The notes below the pieces were generated by a model. That model was not told the DNA's origin. It saw nothing but the letters and a program-made list of their open reading frames with translations, and did not search any database. Positions 52,984 to 61,081 of a DNA stretch of 64,000 nt are shown piece by piece (within the stretch, counting starts at the first letter, position 1; every line of letters begins with the position of its first letter). The position numbers were made by a program, and so were the translations under genes. The DNA lies in NCBI RefSeq assembly GCF_009792355.1, contig NZ_CP047045.1, positions 2,382,501-2,446,500 on the forward strand, written 5' to 3'. The DNA comes from Terricaulis silvestris. GTDB lineage: Bacteria; Pseudomonadota; Alphaproteobacteria; Caulobacterales; Aquidulcibacteraceae.

Positions 52984-53253
52984 ATGAGGGACAGATCGCA
53001 TCTCGTCAACCGCCTGCGCCGCATTGAAGGCCAGGTCCGTGGACTCTCCGGCATGATTGAAGACGGCCGCTACTGCATCGATGTGCTGACGCAGCTTCGC
53101 GCGGCGCGCGCCGCGCTGAACCGCGTCGAGACCATCATGCTCAAGGAACATCTCAACCACTGCATCGAGAGCGCCATCGTGAGCGGCGACGCCGGCCAAC
53201 AGCGGAAGAAAGCAACCGAGCTGATCGAATTGCTGACAAGGAGCGAACGATGA
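52984..53253 (+). CDS. csoR: CsoR-family metal-responsive repressor
   Basis: An 89-residue helical repressor (DUF156). The Cu(I) ligand set Cys-His-Cys fits: Cys31 (RYCIDVLTQ), then the KEHLNHC segment, where His and Cys are four positions apart. This is the CsoR copper arrangement and not the RcnR or FrmR one. Copper binding releases the operator. The palindromic operator at 52954-52970 precedes it. It overlaps the next gene by four bases, so both are controlled together. Confidence 0.88.
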   Translation: MRDRSHLVNRLRRIEGQVRGLSGMIEDGRYCIDVLTQLRAARAALNRVETIMLKEHLNHCIESAIVSGDAGQQRKKATELIELLTRSER

Positions 53254-54608
53254 ATGGGTGGATAGTGGCGCCGGCTTTCAGTCTGGCGGTCTTCGCTGTG
53301 CCCGCCGCGGCGCAGGATCACGGCGGTCATGAAGCGCCGGTGCAGCAAGTCGAACCCGCGCCGCGGCCCGCTCCGCACGATCATGGGCAAATGCAACAGG
53401 CGCCGGAGCCCGCGTCCGCCGATGATGATCACGCCGCGATGATGGCATCGATGACCGGCGCGCTCGGGCCCTATGCAATGGGCCGTGAAGCGTCAGGCAC
53501 GGCATGGCAGCCCGATGTCACTGAACACGGCGGCCTCCACGAGCACCGAGGGCCGTGGATGTTCATGGGGCACGTGATGCTCAATGGCGTGTACGACTGG
53601 CAGGATGGGCCGCGCGGCGACGAAAAAGCGTTCATCAGCGGCATGGTGATGGGTTCGGCGCGGCGCGATATCGGCGCCGACGGCACGCTGAACTTGCGCG
53701 CGATGGTCTCTCCCGAGCCGTTCATGGGCGCGAACGGTTACCCATTGCTGTTCGCTGCCGGTGAGACGGCGAACGGCTCAGACACGCTGATCGATCGCCA
53801 GCATCCGCATGATTTGATCATGGAGCTTTCCGCCTCCTACGCGCATCGCTTGGGCGATCAGACGTCGGTGTTCGTGTATGGCGGCCTGCCCGGCGAACCG
53901 GCGTTCGGACCGCCCGCGTTCATGCACAGGCTTTCGGCGATGGATTCACCGGAGGCGCCGATCACACACCATTGGTTCGACTCCACGCACATCACGTTCG
54001 GCGTGCTGACGGCTGGCGTCGTGCACGGCGATTGGAAGCTCGAGGCATCGCAATTCCGTGGGCGCGAGCCGGACGAGGATCGCTACGACATCGAGACGGG
54101 CGAACTCGACTCCACCGCGTTGCGGCTCTCGTGGAATCCGACTGAGAATTTAGCGCTGCAGACGTCGTGGGCCGACGTTACGTCACCGGAAGCGCTAGAG
54201 CCCGATGAGGACGAAGAACGCTGGTCGGTGAGCGGGATCTACACGCGCCCGATCGGAGAGCACGGCTGGTGGTCGGCGACGATGGCGTTCTCGAACAAGG
54301 AACGCAGCGATGGCGTTTCGCTTGATGCATGGCTCGCTGAAGCGGCATGGCATCCGAACGACCGCTGGACGCTGTTCGCCCGCGGCGAAACCATCGAGAC
54401 CGACGAACTCGAGCCGCCGGGCCACGGACCAATCCGCGACGTTGCGCGCTTGAGCGCGGGCGCGATCCGGGACTGGCGGATCAATGAGACCGTGGTGTTT
54501 GGCGTCGGCGCATTGGTTCAGACGCATCTGGCGCCGGACGAACTTGAACCCTCCTATGGCGGCGATCCAGAAGGCGCGATGGGATTTGTGCGGCTGAAAA
54601 TCGGTTGA
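53250..54608 (+). CDS. Copper-associated outer-membrane-type protein
   Basis: A 452-residue exported protein with a signal peptide (AFSLAVFAVPAAAQ), a His/Met/Asp-rich region after it (DHGGHEAP, HDHGQMQQ, DDDHAAMMASM) and a long beta-rich part with alternating pattern and aromatic girdle (LRLSWNPTENLALQTSW, SVSGIYTRPIGEHGWW), ending in FVRLKIG, compatible with an outer-membrane barrel. The His/Met clusters suggest copper binding. It is encoded directly behind the CsoR repressor with overlapping codons. No CopA/CopB gene is nearby. Exact family unknown to me. Confidence 0.8.
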   Translation: MNGWIVAPAFSLAVFAVPAAAQDHGGHEAPVQQVEPAPRPAPHDHGQMQQAPEPASADDDHAAMMASMTGALGPYAMGREASGTAWQPDVTEHGGLHEHRGPWMFMGHVMLNGVYDWQDGPRGDEKAFISGMVMGSARRDIGADGTLNLRAMVSPEPFMGANGYPLLFAAGETANGSDTLIDRQHPHDLIMELSASYAHRLGDQTSVFVYGGLPGEPAFGPPAFMHRLSAMDSPEAPITHHWFDSTHITFGVLTAGVVHGDWKLEASQFRGREPDEDRYDIETGELDSTALRLSWNPTENLALQTSWADVTSPEALEPDEDEERWSVSGIYTRPIGEHGWWSATMAFSNKERSDGVSLDAWLAEAAWHPNDRWTLFARGETIETDELEPPGHGPIRDVARLSAGAIRDWRINETVVFGVGALVQTHLAPDELEPSYGGDPEGAMGFVRLKIG

Positions 54609-54696
54609 TGATCCGCGCCTTGCGGCATTTTTCGCGAGGACTGTCGGTGCGCGCCATGGACGTTCGTCCTTTGGGCAACCGACAAGGAGAGATCAG

Positions 54697-55098
54697 ATGA
54701 AAGCCAGCGTTTCAGTTTGGATCGGCCGCGTGCTGAGCGGGCTGTTTGTGCTCTTCATGTTGGGCGCATCAGCAGCGCCAAAGCTGTTGGGCATGCCGAT
54801 TGCGGATGAGATCATGGCGGACCTCGGCTGGCCGCCGGGCTATGTGCTGCCGATCGGCATTCTCGAGCTGACGCTGACGCTGCTCTACATCTACCGGCCA
54901 ACGAGCGTGTTGGCGGCCGTGCTGTTCATGGGGCTCTTCGGTGGCGCGATGGCGACGAACGTGCGCGCTGAGCAGCCGCTGTTCAGCCACCAGCTGTTCA
55001 GCATCTATCTCGGGCTGATCATGTGGGGCGGGTTGTGGCTGCGGGACGAGAAGCTGCGGGCGCTGTTCCCGTGGCGACGGACGGCATCCGACGCCTAG
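54697..55098 (+). CDS. DoxX family membrane protein
   Basis: A 133-residue protein with four transmembrane helices. VWIGRVLSGLFVLFMLGASAAPKLLG and GILELTLTLLYIYRPTSVLAAVLFMGLFGGAMATN are typical DoxX-like segments. An AAGGAGAGAT site precedes the ATG. DoxX-like proteins serve in redox or thiosulfate-related membrane complexes; the role here is unknown. It may belong to the copper block upstream or be independent. Confidence 0.88.
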   Translation: MKASVSVWIGRVLSGLFVLFMLGASAAPKLLGMPIADEIMADLGWPPGYVLPIGILELTLTLLYIYRPTSVLAAVLFMGLFGGAMATNVRAEQPLFSHQLFSIYLGLIMWGGLWLRDEKLRALFPWRRTASDA

Positions 55099-55168
55099 AG
55101 GGCGGGCAAAACCGCCGTTCCGGACCTTGTTCGTTCAGAATTGGTCTGCTAACCCCCCGCCCTCTGAT

Positions 55169-55253
55169 GCGCTCGTGGCGGAATTGGTAGACGCACTGCC
55201 TTGAGGTGGCAGCGAGTAACATCGTGGAGGTTCGAGTCCTCTCGAGCGCACCA
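55169..55253 (+). tRNA. tRNA-Leu (anticodon GAG)
   Basis: The acceptor stem GCGCTCG (55169-55175) pairs perfectly with CGAGCGC (55243-55249), followed by A and the encoded CCA. The anticodon stem CTGCC/GGCAG encloses the loop TTGAGGT with GAG at 55203-55205, which reads CUC/CUU. A long variable arm and GGTTCGAGTCC T-arm fit a class II tRNA. The length is 85 nt. Confidence 0.95.
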
Positions 55254-55340
55254 GCCTTCGCGCTTCGCGCTACGGCTGGCAGGCCTGGTGCACATGCTGA
55301 AAGCGCGAAGGCTGCCCTCCGAAGCTTTAGCGAAGGAGGG
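55253..55340. repeat. Inverted-repeat element between tRNA-Leu and the GIY-YIG gene
   Basis: AGCCTTCGCGC (55253-55263, beginning at the last base of the tRNA) and GCGCGAAGGCT (55303-55313) are perfect 11-bp inverted copies. Directly after follows a small hairpin CCCTCC/GGAGGG (55315-55320 and 55335-55340). The element leads into the GIY-YIG gene. Similar leaders are, as I recall, common before small GIY-YIG genes in alphaproteobacteria. Confidence 0.65.
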
Positions 55341-55360
55341 CCAAGGCCCTATGATGGGTC

Positions 55361-55603
55361 ATGTTCTATGTCTACATGCTGGCCAGTGAAAAATTCCCCA
55401 CGCAGCGTTATACGGGTTTCACGACCGACATGCGATCGAGACTCAAGGCGCACAACAAAGGCGATTCTCCGCACACGTCGAAGTATCGACCTTGGCGCTT
55501 GGTCGGGTATCTCGCGTTCGAAAATCAGCAGAAGGCCATTGCGTTTGAGCGATACCTAAAGTCGGGTTCGGGCAAGGCCTTCGCCAACAAGCGACTTTGG
55601 TAG
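55361..55603 (+). CDS. GIY-YIG family nuclease
   Basis: An 80-residue single-domain protein. The GIY-YIG core is FYVYMLASEKF...RYTGFTTD (the usual Y-I-G is Y-T-G), followed by the Arg region RSRLKAHNKGD and a likely Glu in AIAFERYLKSGSGKAF with a C-terminal basic end. Small proteins of this group are presumed nucleases of unknown target. The gene lies 108 bp downstream of tRNA-Leu, behind a repeat leader. Confidence 0.92.
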   Translation: MFYVYMLASEKFPTQRYTGFTTDMRSRLKAHNKGDSPHTSKYRPWRLVGYLAFENQQKAIAFERYLKSGSGKAFANKRLW

Positions 55604-55654
55604 TTGGCCGCAGGAACATCCGGCCAAGAGCGCACCATCGCACAAATGACAAGA

Positions 55655-55680
55655 GCCGGAGCTTCGCTCCGGCCCTTTCA
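55655..55680 (+). terminator. Hairpin between convergent genes
   Basis: GCCGGAGC and GCTCCGGC (55655-55662 and 55666-55673) form a perfect 8-bp stem with a TTC loop, followed by CCTTTC. It is a weak T tract, but its position between the GIY-YIG gene and the convergent gene at 55701 suits a terminator. Confidence 0.55.
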
Positions 55681-55700
55681 GTTTCAGCTGTGAGGCCGAG

Positions 55701-56180
55701 TTATTGGCTGGTGAGCTCCGAGATGTGGAGCTGGGCCGGCGCCAACGAAGCGTTGCCGTAGGTGCCGATCCAGATGTCATACTGGCCGCCCTGCGGGCTG
55801 TTGAAGCGGACCATCGGGTTCATGCCGTTGACGCCTTCGTCATCCGAGCAATACCAGGTGCCGTCCGGTGCGTTCACGACGAGGGTCGTGTCGGTGCTCG
55901 AATTGGCCGAGATGATCAGCGGGTACGAACCCGCGCTATACTGCAGGCGAACGTCCGGCGCGTTGGCGATGAAGCCACGGCAGGACGAACTCAGCGTCGA
56001 AGCGTTGATGCTGCCGCCCGACTGTACGTTGACGACGTACGGGTCTGGCGTGAAGCCGGCGCTGAGAGTCGCCGTGCCGTAGGTTGGGTTCAGGCTGAAG
56101 TCTTGCGCAGTGGCGACGCCGGCGAAGGCGACAGCCGAAAGCGCCGCACCGGCTGCGATGATGCGTGCGATAGGCGACAT
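55701..56180 (-). CDS. Secreted hypothetical protein, PPC-like
   Basis: A 159-residue protein with a Sec signal peptide (MSPIARIIAAGAALSAVAFAGVATAQ). The mature part is beta-rich with two Cys likely in a disulfide (SSCRGFIAN, TWYCSDDEGVNG), and the arrangement RLQYSAGSYPLIISANSSTDTTLVV...GQYDIWIGTY resembles bacterial pre-peptidase C-terminal (PPC) domains, usually found beside exported proteases. Here the domain stands alone. No further function can be given. Confidence 0.75.
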   Translation of the reverse strand: MSPIARIIAAGAALSAVAFAGVATAQDFSLNPTYGTATLSAGFTPDPYVVNVQSGGSINASTLSSSCRGFIANAPDVRLQYSAGSYPLIISANSSTDTTLVVNAPDGTWYCSDDEGVNGMNPMVRFNSPQGGQYDIWIGTYGNASLAPAQLHISELTSQ

Positions 56181-56299
56181 GTAATTTCCCCGTGGTGGAG
56201 CGCGTCAGGCTCTAACGCGCAGATGACAGCTTGGCGTCCCGCGCCTGAGCCGAACATGAACCGGGAGATAAGATTCCGTCTACCCCCAACTTGGGGGTT

Positions 56300-56554
56300 T
56301 TAGGCGGCGTTGAATTCGTGGACGTCCGCCGCCTCAGTGACGGTAATGCACAACCGATCACCCTGGATGGTGATCTCGCCCCGGGCCACGGGATGCCCGT
56401 TGGCGAGAATCCAGAGCTGGTCGGACTCCTTGGTGTCGAGCGGGATGACCGCGCCCCGGCCCATACGCAGGAGCTGTTGCATCGGCATCTGGCAGCGCCC
56501 GAGGACGACGGCCAGCTCGATGTCGACGTGGTGGACTTGGCTTCTTTCAGACAC
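56300..56554 (-). CDS. FliN/SpoA-like flagellar switch domain protein
   Basis: An 84-residue protein with GTG start at 56554. The region HVDIELAVVLGRCQMPMQQLLRMGRGAVIPLD is the SpoA (FliMN C-terminal) signature, followed by LWILANGHPVARGEITIQGDRLCITVTE. FliN forms the cytoplasmic ring of the motor switch with FliM and FliG. The protein is short for FliN (about 100-140 residues), essentially only the SpoA domain. It lies 16 kb from the other flagellar genes of this window. Confidence 0.8.
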   Translation of the reverse strand: MSERSQVHHVDIELAVVLGRCQMPMQQLLRMGRGAVIPLDTKESDQLWILANGHPVARGEITIQGDRLCITVTEAADVHEFNAA

Positions 56555-56607
56555 GCGACGACCCCATGTGATTCTGCTCTAGTCGAACCTGAAAGGGTTG
56601 CGGGCGC

Positions 56608-57291
56608 GTGAACGAAACGGCGGAGCGGATTGGCTGGGCGGTTTCGCCGGGTCTCGTGGAGTACGAGGCGGCGGTCGCGGCGATGGAGGCGCGCGCGGCT
56701 GCGATCGCGACGGACGAAGCCGGCGAACTCGTTTGGCTGCTGGAACATCCCCCGCTCTACACCGCCGGCGTCAGCGCCAAGCAGAGCGATCTGCTCGATC
56801 CGGATCGCTTTCCGGTGTTTCAAACTGGGCGTGGCGGGCAGTTCACGTATCACGGTCCGGGACAGCGCGTGGCGTATGTGATGCTCGACCTGCGAAAGAG
56901 AGGCCGCGACGTGACGCGGTTCGTTGCCGATTTGGAACGCTGGATTATCGGCGCGCTGGATGCGTTCAACGTCAAAGGCGAAGTGCGTGACGGCCGCGTT
57001 GGCGTTTGGGTTGAGCGCAAGGGGCCAGGCTGGGCGCGCGAGGACAAGATCGCGGCGATTGGCGTGCGTTTGCGCAAGTGGGTGAGCTTTCACGGCATTG
57101 CGTTCAACGTCGAACCGGAGCTGGAACATTTCTCCGGCATCACGCCATGCGGCATCAGCGGACCGCAATTCGGCGTCACGAGTCTTGTTGACCTTGGCTT
57201 GCCGGTAACCATGAGCGATGCGGACGCTGCTTTGCGCTCATCATTCCACAGCGTGTTTGGCGCCACAGCAGACGCGGCGCCTCCGACTTAG
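56608..57291 (+). CDS. lipB: Lipoyl(octanoyl) transferase LipB
   Basis: A 227-residue enzyme with GTG start at 56608. It has [22 protein letters not shown] (substrate loop), the catalytic Cys in GITPCGISG and the Lys in [18 protein letters not shown]. It moves octanoyl groups from acyl carrier protein to E2 and H proteins, the first step of lipoate attachment. It diverges from the FliN-like gene. Confidence 0.96.
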   Translation: MNETAERIGWAVSPGLVEYEAAVAAMEARAAAIATDEAGELVWLLEHPPLYTAGVSAKQSDLLDPDRFPVFQTGRGGQFTYHGPGQRVAYVMLDLRKRGRDVTRFVADLERWIIGALDAFNVKGEVRDGRVGVWVERKGPGWAREDKIAAIGVRLRKWVSFHGIAFNVEPELEHFSGITPCGISGPQFGVTSLVDLGLPVTMSDADAALRSSFHSVFGATADAAPPT

Positions 57292-57350
57292 AACATCAGT
57301 TGTAATTGCATCCGCGCGCGACGCGGCACACATCTCGCATTCAAGAGGTG

Positions 57351-57515
57351 ATGATCATGCACGCGCCAGCCGACAGAACCGCAAAGCGCATCAGCCTCGA
57401 AGATTGGCTCGCGCGCTACGACGCTATTGACCTCTTGCCGCTGCTCTCGAAGCGCCAGGAAAAGCTCCCAGCGCGCATGGCGATTCCCGCCGACCGCATC
57501 GTGGTGCGCACCTAG
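57351..57515 (+). CDS. Small hypothetical protein
   Basis: A 54-residue protein from the ATG at 57351 (or 57357), with a GAGGTG site. It reads MIMHAPADRTAKRISLEDW, then LARYDAIDLLPLLSKRQEKL; soluble and helical, no recognised family. The following 256 bp (57516-57771) contain no gene I can support and probably the promoter of the gene at 57772. Confidence 0.45.
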   Translation: MIMHAPADRTAKRISLEDWLARYDAIDLLPLLSKRQEKLPARMAIPADRIVVRT

Positions 57516-57771
57516 CGGTTCAGGCGCAGGGGCGTTCGGCCGGTACACCAAACTTTCGGCTCACGACCAATCCGCTCCCAACGCGCGCTGCTTGCGCCGA
57601 CCTCACGCCGTTTGGCCCTGGACGCCCGGTGCGCGAACCTCGCCGAAAGCCCTCGCTTTTCACCGCTTCGTGGGCGCCAATACATAATCGCCAAACGCGC
57701 GCATCCAAACCGGGGACCGCCCGCATCTGTGTCAGCAATGGGGCAATAAGCCCCCTGTCATGGAGCGTACG

Positions 57772-58164
57772 ATGGACACCGAGATCTTTGTCCCCTTTAT
57801 CTTTTTTGCCTTCCTCGCGGCGGTGATCCTGGTGCCGACGCTGGCTAAGGAGCGCACCAAGCGTTCCGCCCACGACCTGATTTCCCAAGCCCTGGCGCGC
57901 GGCCAGCAACTCGAGCCGGAACTGGTTTCGCAACTTACCCAGAACATGCTCGACGAAGGCAACCGCGCGCGGAAGACCCTTGGCAATGGCGTGATCCTGC
58001 TGGCGCTGGCCGCCGGTTTCGTCGGCGCAGGCTATGTGGCCAGCGGCTTCGACGAGGACGCCATGCACGGCTTTGCCATCCCGGCTGTGATCGTTGGCAC
58101 CGTGGGCCTCGCGTTCCTGCTGCTCGCCATCGTCGATTACACGACCAAGCGCCGCGAAGCCTAA
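57772..58164 (+). CDS. Small inner-membrane protein, possibly DUF6249
   Basis: A 130-residue protein from the ATG at 57772 (57760 is also in frame). Three transmembrane helices: residues 5-22, 72-92 and 101-123, with a cytoplasmic helix region in between (RTKRSAHDLISQALARGQQLEPELVSQL). This layout fits DUF6249, as I remember it; assignment is moderate. The reading frame on the other strand over this region is a shadow. Confidence 0.75.
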   Translation: MDTEIFVPFIFFAFLAAVILVPTLAKERTKRSAHDLISQALARGQQLEPELVSQLTQNMLDEGNRARKTLGNGVILLALAAGFVGAGYVASGFDEDAMHGFAIPAVIVGTVGLAFLLLAIVDYTTKRREA

Positions 58165-58282
58165 GCGCTTCACAAAATCGAGACCTGAGGAGGCTGCGGG
58201 CGACCGTGGCCTCCTTTGCCATGCAATCGACACTGGAAACGCGTCTGATCGGCCTCGTTCGTTGGGGTTCGAGGACGCTTTC

Positions 58283-59443
58283 ATGAGAGCATTGGTTTGG
58301 GTTGCGGCGCTGGCGCTTGCGGCTTGCGGCATCACCGGCGTGGCCACACCAACGGTGCGTCGTGTGGCGGACCCGTTGCCGGTTGCGGCGAGCGAGTGGG
58401 TTCAGCTCACGCCCGAACCCGCGCGCATCGGCAACCGCATCTTCACGGCCACGTGCTCGGATGCGCCAGGCACGGACCCTGCGTTCAAATTCTGGGCGCG
58501 GCGCGGCGTCAGCAACAATGTCGTCGTGTTCTTCGACGGCGGCGGCGCGTGCTGGGATGATGTCACCTGCTCGCTGCCGCGTGTTGCGGCCGATGCGCGC
58601 GACGATGACGGTTTCTACAAAGGCGAGCTGATCCCGACTGACAATCCCAATACGATGCAGGGGATTTTCGATCTCGACAATCCGCGCAACCCGGTGCGCG
58701 ATTGGAGCTTCGTGTTCGTGCCGTATTGCACCGGCGACGTGCACTCGGGCTCGAGCACCGCGCACTACACCAATCCCGACACCAACGCGCCCTACACGAT
58801 CGAACACCGCGGCGCCGACAACTTCCGCGTCGTGTTGGAATGGATGCGCGCGAACTTCAATGCGCCGGATGAGATCCTGGTGACGGGGTCGAGCGCCGGC
58901 GCGTACGGCGCCGCGACCCATTACGGACGCATCCGGGATGTGTTTCCGGGCGGGCGCGCGGTGATGCTGGGCGACGCGGGTCAAGGCGTGACGACGCCGG
59001 ATTTCCTCGAACTGCGAAACAGCAATTGGCAATATGACCTTCCCGCCAACGTGTTCGGCCCTGACGCACAATTGACCAGCGACGACGACATCGTCGCAAT
59101 GTTGGCGGCGCACTACCCGAACGATCGCTTCGCGCAATACACCACCGCGCACGACATCACGCAGTCGGGCTTCTATGCACTGATGGGCGCGACCAATGCC
59201 TGCCAGGCGTGGACCGCAAAAATGGCGACCGACCTGACGGCGCGCCAGCAGCGCGCGGCAAACTTCCGGTCGTATCTCGCCAACGGCCAATCGCACACGA
59301 TTCTGCGCACGCCACTGTTCTACGCCGAGCAAAGCGGCGGCGCGCCGTTTGCGGAATGGGTGAGTGCGCTACTGACGGAAGCGCAGCCGGAGAACCGCGC
59401 GTGCGCGAACTGCTTGGCGGAACGCGTGCGCTGCCGGTTTTGA
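58283..59443 (+). CDS. Pectin acetylesterase-like lipoprotein
   Basis: A 386-residue protein from the ATG at 58283, with lipobox LAAC in MRALVWVAALALAAC. The mature protein has the pectin acetylesterase marks: FFDGGGACWDDVTC (oxyanion loop with disulfide), the nucleophile Ser in VTGSSAGAYGAATHY, an Asp/His triad likely in the C-terminal part (NGQSHTILR). Members remove acetyl groups from polysaccharides; substrate inferred. Six Cys suggest disulfides. An earlier in-frame ATG at 58094 lies in the gene before. Confidence 0.88.
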   Translation: MRALVWVAALALAACGITGVATPTVRRVADPLPVAASEWVQLTPEPARIGNRIFTATCSDAPGTDPAFKFWARRGVSNNVVVFFDGGGACWDDVTCSLPRVAADARDDDGFYKGELIPTDNPNTMQGIFDLDNPRNPVRDWSFVFVPYCTGDVHSGSSTAHYTNPDTNAPYTIEHRGADNFRVVLEWMRANFNAPDEILVTGSSAGAYGAATHYGRIRDVFPGGRAVMLGDAGQGVTTPDFLELRNSNWQYDLPANVFGPDAQLTSDDDIVAMLAAHYPNDRFAQYTTAHDITQSGFYALMGATNACQAWTAKMATDLTARQQRAANFRSYLANGQSHTILRTPLFYAEQSGGAPFAEWVSALLTEAQPENRACANCLAERVRCRF

Positions 59444-59444
59444 C

Positions 59445-59897
59445 GTGAGCGCCGCACCCACCATTTTCGTCGATGCCGATGCCTGTCCGGTGAAGGAAGA
59501 AATCTACCGCGTCGCGCGGCGGACGGGGTGTCCGGTGCAGGTGGTGACCAACAGCTTCATGCGCGTGCCGCCGGATGTGACGTTGACCGTGGTCGATGCG
59601 GGCCCCGACATCGCCGACAATTGGATCGCCGAGCGTGTGCAGCCGGGCGACATTGTTGTCACCAACGACATCCCGCTCGCCAGCCGCACGCTGAAAGCTG
59701 GTGGTGCGGCGTTGGGCGCGACGGGTAAGGCGTTCACCGAAAGCTCAATCGGCGCGGCGTTGGCGCAGCGCGAACTGATGGAGCATCTGCGCTCGTTCGG
59801 CGAAGGCGGTGGCGGGCCAAAGCCGTTTTCAGCCGCGGATCGGTCGCGGTTCTTGTCGGCGCTGGACGCTGCAGTGATGAAAGCGAAGCGGCGCTAG
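59445..59897 (+). CDS. YaiI/YqxD family (UPF0178) protein
   Basis: A 150-residue protein with GTG start at 59445, one base after the preceding stop. It starts IFVDADACPVKEEIYRVARRTG and contains DAGPDIADNWIAERVQPGDIVVTNDIPLA and GGGGPKPFSAADRSRFLSALD, all typical for the UPF0178 family. The DADACPVK motif and aspartates give it a PIN-like look; the biochemical role is unknown. Confidence 0.93.
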   Translation: MSAAPTIFVDADACPVKEEIYRVARRTGCPVQVVTNSFMRVPPDVTLTVVDAGPDIADNWIAERVQPGDIVVTNDIPLASRTLKAGGAALGATGKAFTESSIGAALAQRELMEHLRSFGEGGGGPKPFSAADRSRFLSALDAAVMKAKRR

Positions 59898-59940
59898 GCT
59901 TGCTATTCGCCGGGAGCGGACACTCGGTCTTGTTCAGAGA

Positions 59941-60363
59941 CTACTCCGTCCGACCACCTCTCGCGTAACGTTCACCCATAGATTCTTGGGTCGCTTCGAA
60001 TACTTCCGTGCCATCCGCAAGGGTGCTCATCTCTCCAATGATGAACCCCCGATCACCAGGCCCGATGTCGCCGGTGCAGCTGGTCATGGTCAGGTGAACG
60101 ACAACGCTTTGCCCTTGAAATTCGCCTCGCAGCACGCGACGCACCCGCGCTCTATCAAGGCGCGGCTGATGATACGCTAACGGCTGCACCGTTTCCAGAA
60201 ACACCACGTCAAGCACGATCGCTGTCTCCGACAGCTCGGGCGGAATGTCATAGTAGATAATGGAGCTGTTGTTTGCCGGCAGCCGACACGCCAGCGCGGC
60301 CGACGGAGCAAATAGTATCACCGCGACGAGGGCGACCGTGAAGCCGAACGCTAGTTGTTTCAC
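59941..60363 (-). CDS. Secreted hypothetical protein
   Basis: A 140-residue protein when started at the GTG at 60363; an ATG at 60396 would add 11 residues. It has a signal peptide (LAFGFTVALVAVILFAPSAALAC) and a compact beta-rich mature part with a second Cys in TMTSCTGDIGPGDRGFIIGE. It contains VLRGEFQGQSVVVHLTMTSC. This looks like a small TIMP/netrin-like OB-fold domain, but that is a guess. The gene stands alone. Confidence 0.65.
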   Translation of the reverse strand: MKQLAFGFTVALVAVILFAPSAALACRLPANNSSIIYYDIPPELSETAIVLDVVFLETVQPLAYHQPRLDRARVRRVLRGEFQGQSVVVHLTMTSCTGDIGPGDRGFIIGEMSTLADGTEVFEATQESMGERYARGGRTE

Positions 60364-60453
60364 CGGCGAAGTCTCTCCGCGATTGGCAAAGCGCACAAGT
60401 CTGTTGATTAATCTTTACTTATGTCCGCTTCGGGCCAGGAACGGACCTCTCGC

Positions 60454-60864
60454 TCATTCATCGATCGCCTCGATGCCTTGGCGCTTGAGTTCCTCGAGAT
60501 GTATTTTCATCGCCGCCAGCGCCTCGGCGCTGTGCCCCTGCCATTCCGCGACCTCGCCGGTGACTCGAAGCGGGTCGCGCGTGCGGTAGGATTTGGTCGG
60601 ATTGCCGGGGAATTTCTTGTCGGTGAGATTGGGATCGTCTTCGATCGGTCCGGTCGGCTCGACGATGTAGATGCGCTCCCGACCCTCGCCGGCCGCCAAC
60701 TCAGCGCCCCAGATCGCGGCTTCGAGCGTGGCGCTCAGATAGACGAAGTTCGCTTTCCTCCGGCTGCCGTAGTTGGACACGTAACCCGGCGCGATGAGAT
60801 CGCCGGAGCGAAGGTCGGCGCGCGTGCCGTGGTAGAGGACTTGTGAGTTTGTAGAATCTGTCAT
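60454..60864 (-). CDS. arr: Rifampin ADP-ribosyltransferase
   Basis: A 136-residue enzyme from the ATG at 60864 with a GGAGG site. It matches the Arr family along its length: YHGTRADLRSGDLIAPGYVSNY, ATLEAAIWGAELAAGEGRERIYIVEPTGPIEDDPNLTDKKFPGNPTKSYRTRDPLRV, then EWQGH. The H-G-T and Y-x-S positions belong to the NAD+-binding site. Arr uses NAD+ to ADP-ribosylate rifamycins and inactivates them. Its G+C content and lack of a mobile element suggest a resident chromosomal copy, as in many environmental bacteria. Confidence 0.95.
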   Translation of the reverse strand: MTDSTNSQVLYHGTRADLRSGDLIAPGYVSNYGSRRKANFVYLSATLEAAIWGAELAAGEGRERIYIVEPTGPIEDDPNLTDKKFPGNPTKSYRTRDPLRVTGEVAEWQGHSAEALAAMKIHLEELKRQGIEAIDE

Positions 60865-61081
60865 TGCGCTCGCCGCCTCCAATGAATTGCGGCGATGTCA
60901 GCCAAAATCAGTCCGCTGGCAATTCTTGAAGACAATTGGTTTGTCCCCATTTCTGTAGGGGCGAGGCGATTTTTGTGGCCGCTTGATGCTGCGGGGCAGC
61001 GCCGAACCTAAGCTGTGCCCACGCGCGCCAGCGTGGTAGGCCTGCACCACGCCTCGCCAACTCCACAAGGAAGGCCGCGCA

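Noticed and set aside
57935-59332. 465-codon open frame on the minus strand
   Set aside because: Antisense to the pectin acetylesterase-like gene and part of the membrane protein gene; Arg/His/Val-rich with no motif.
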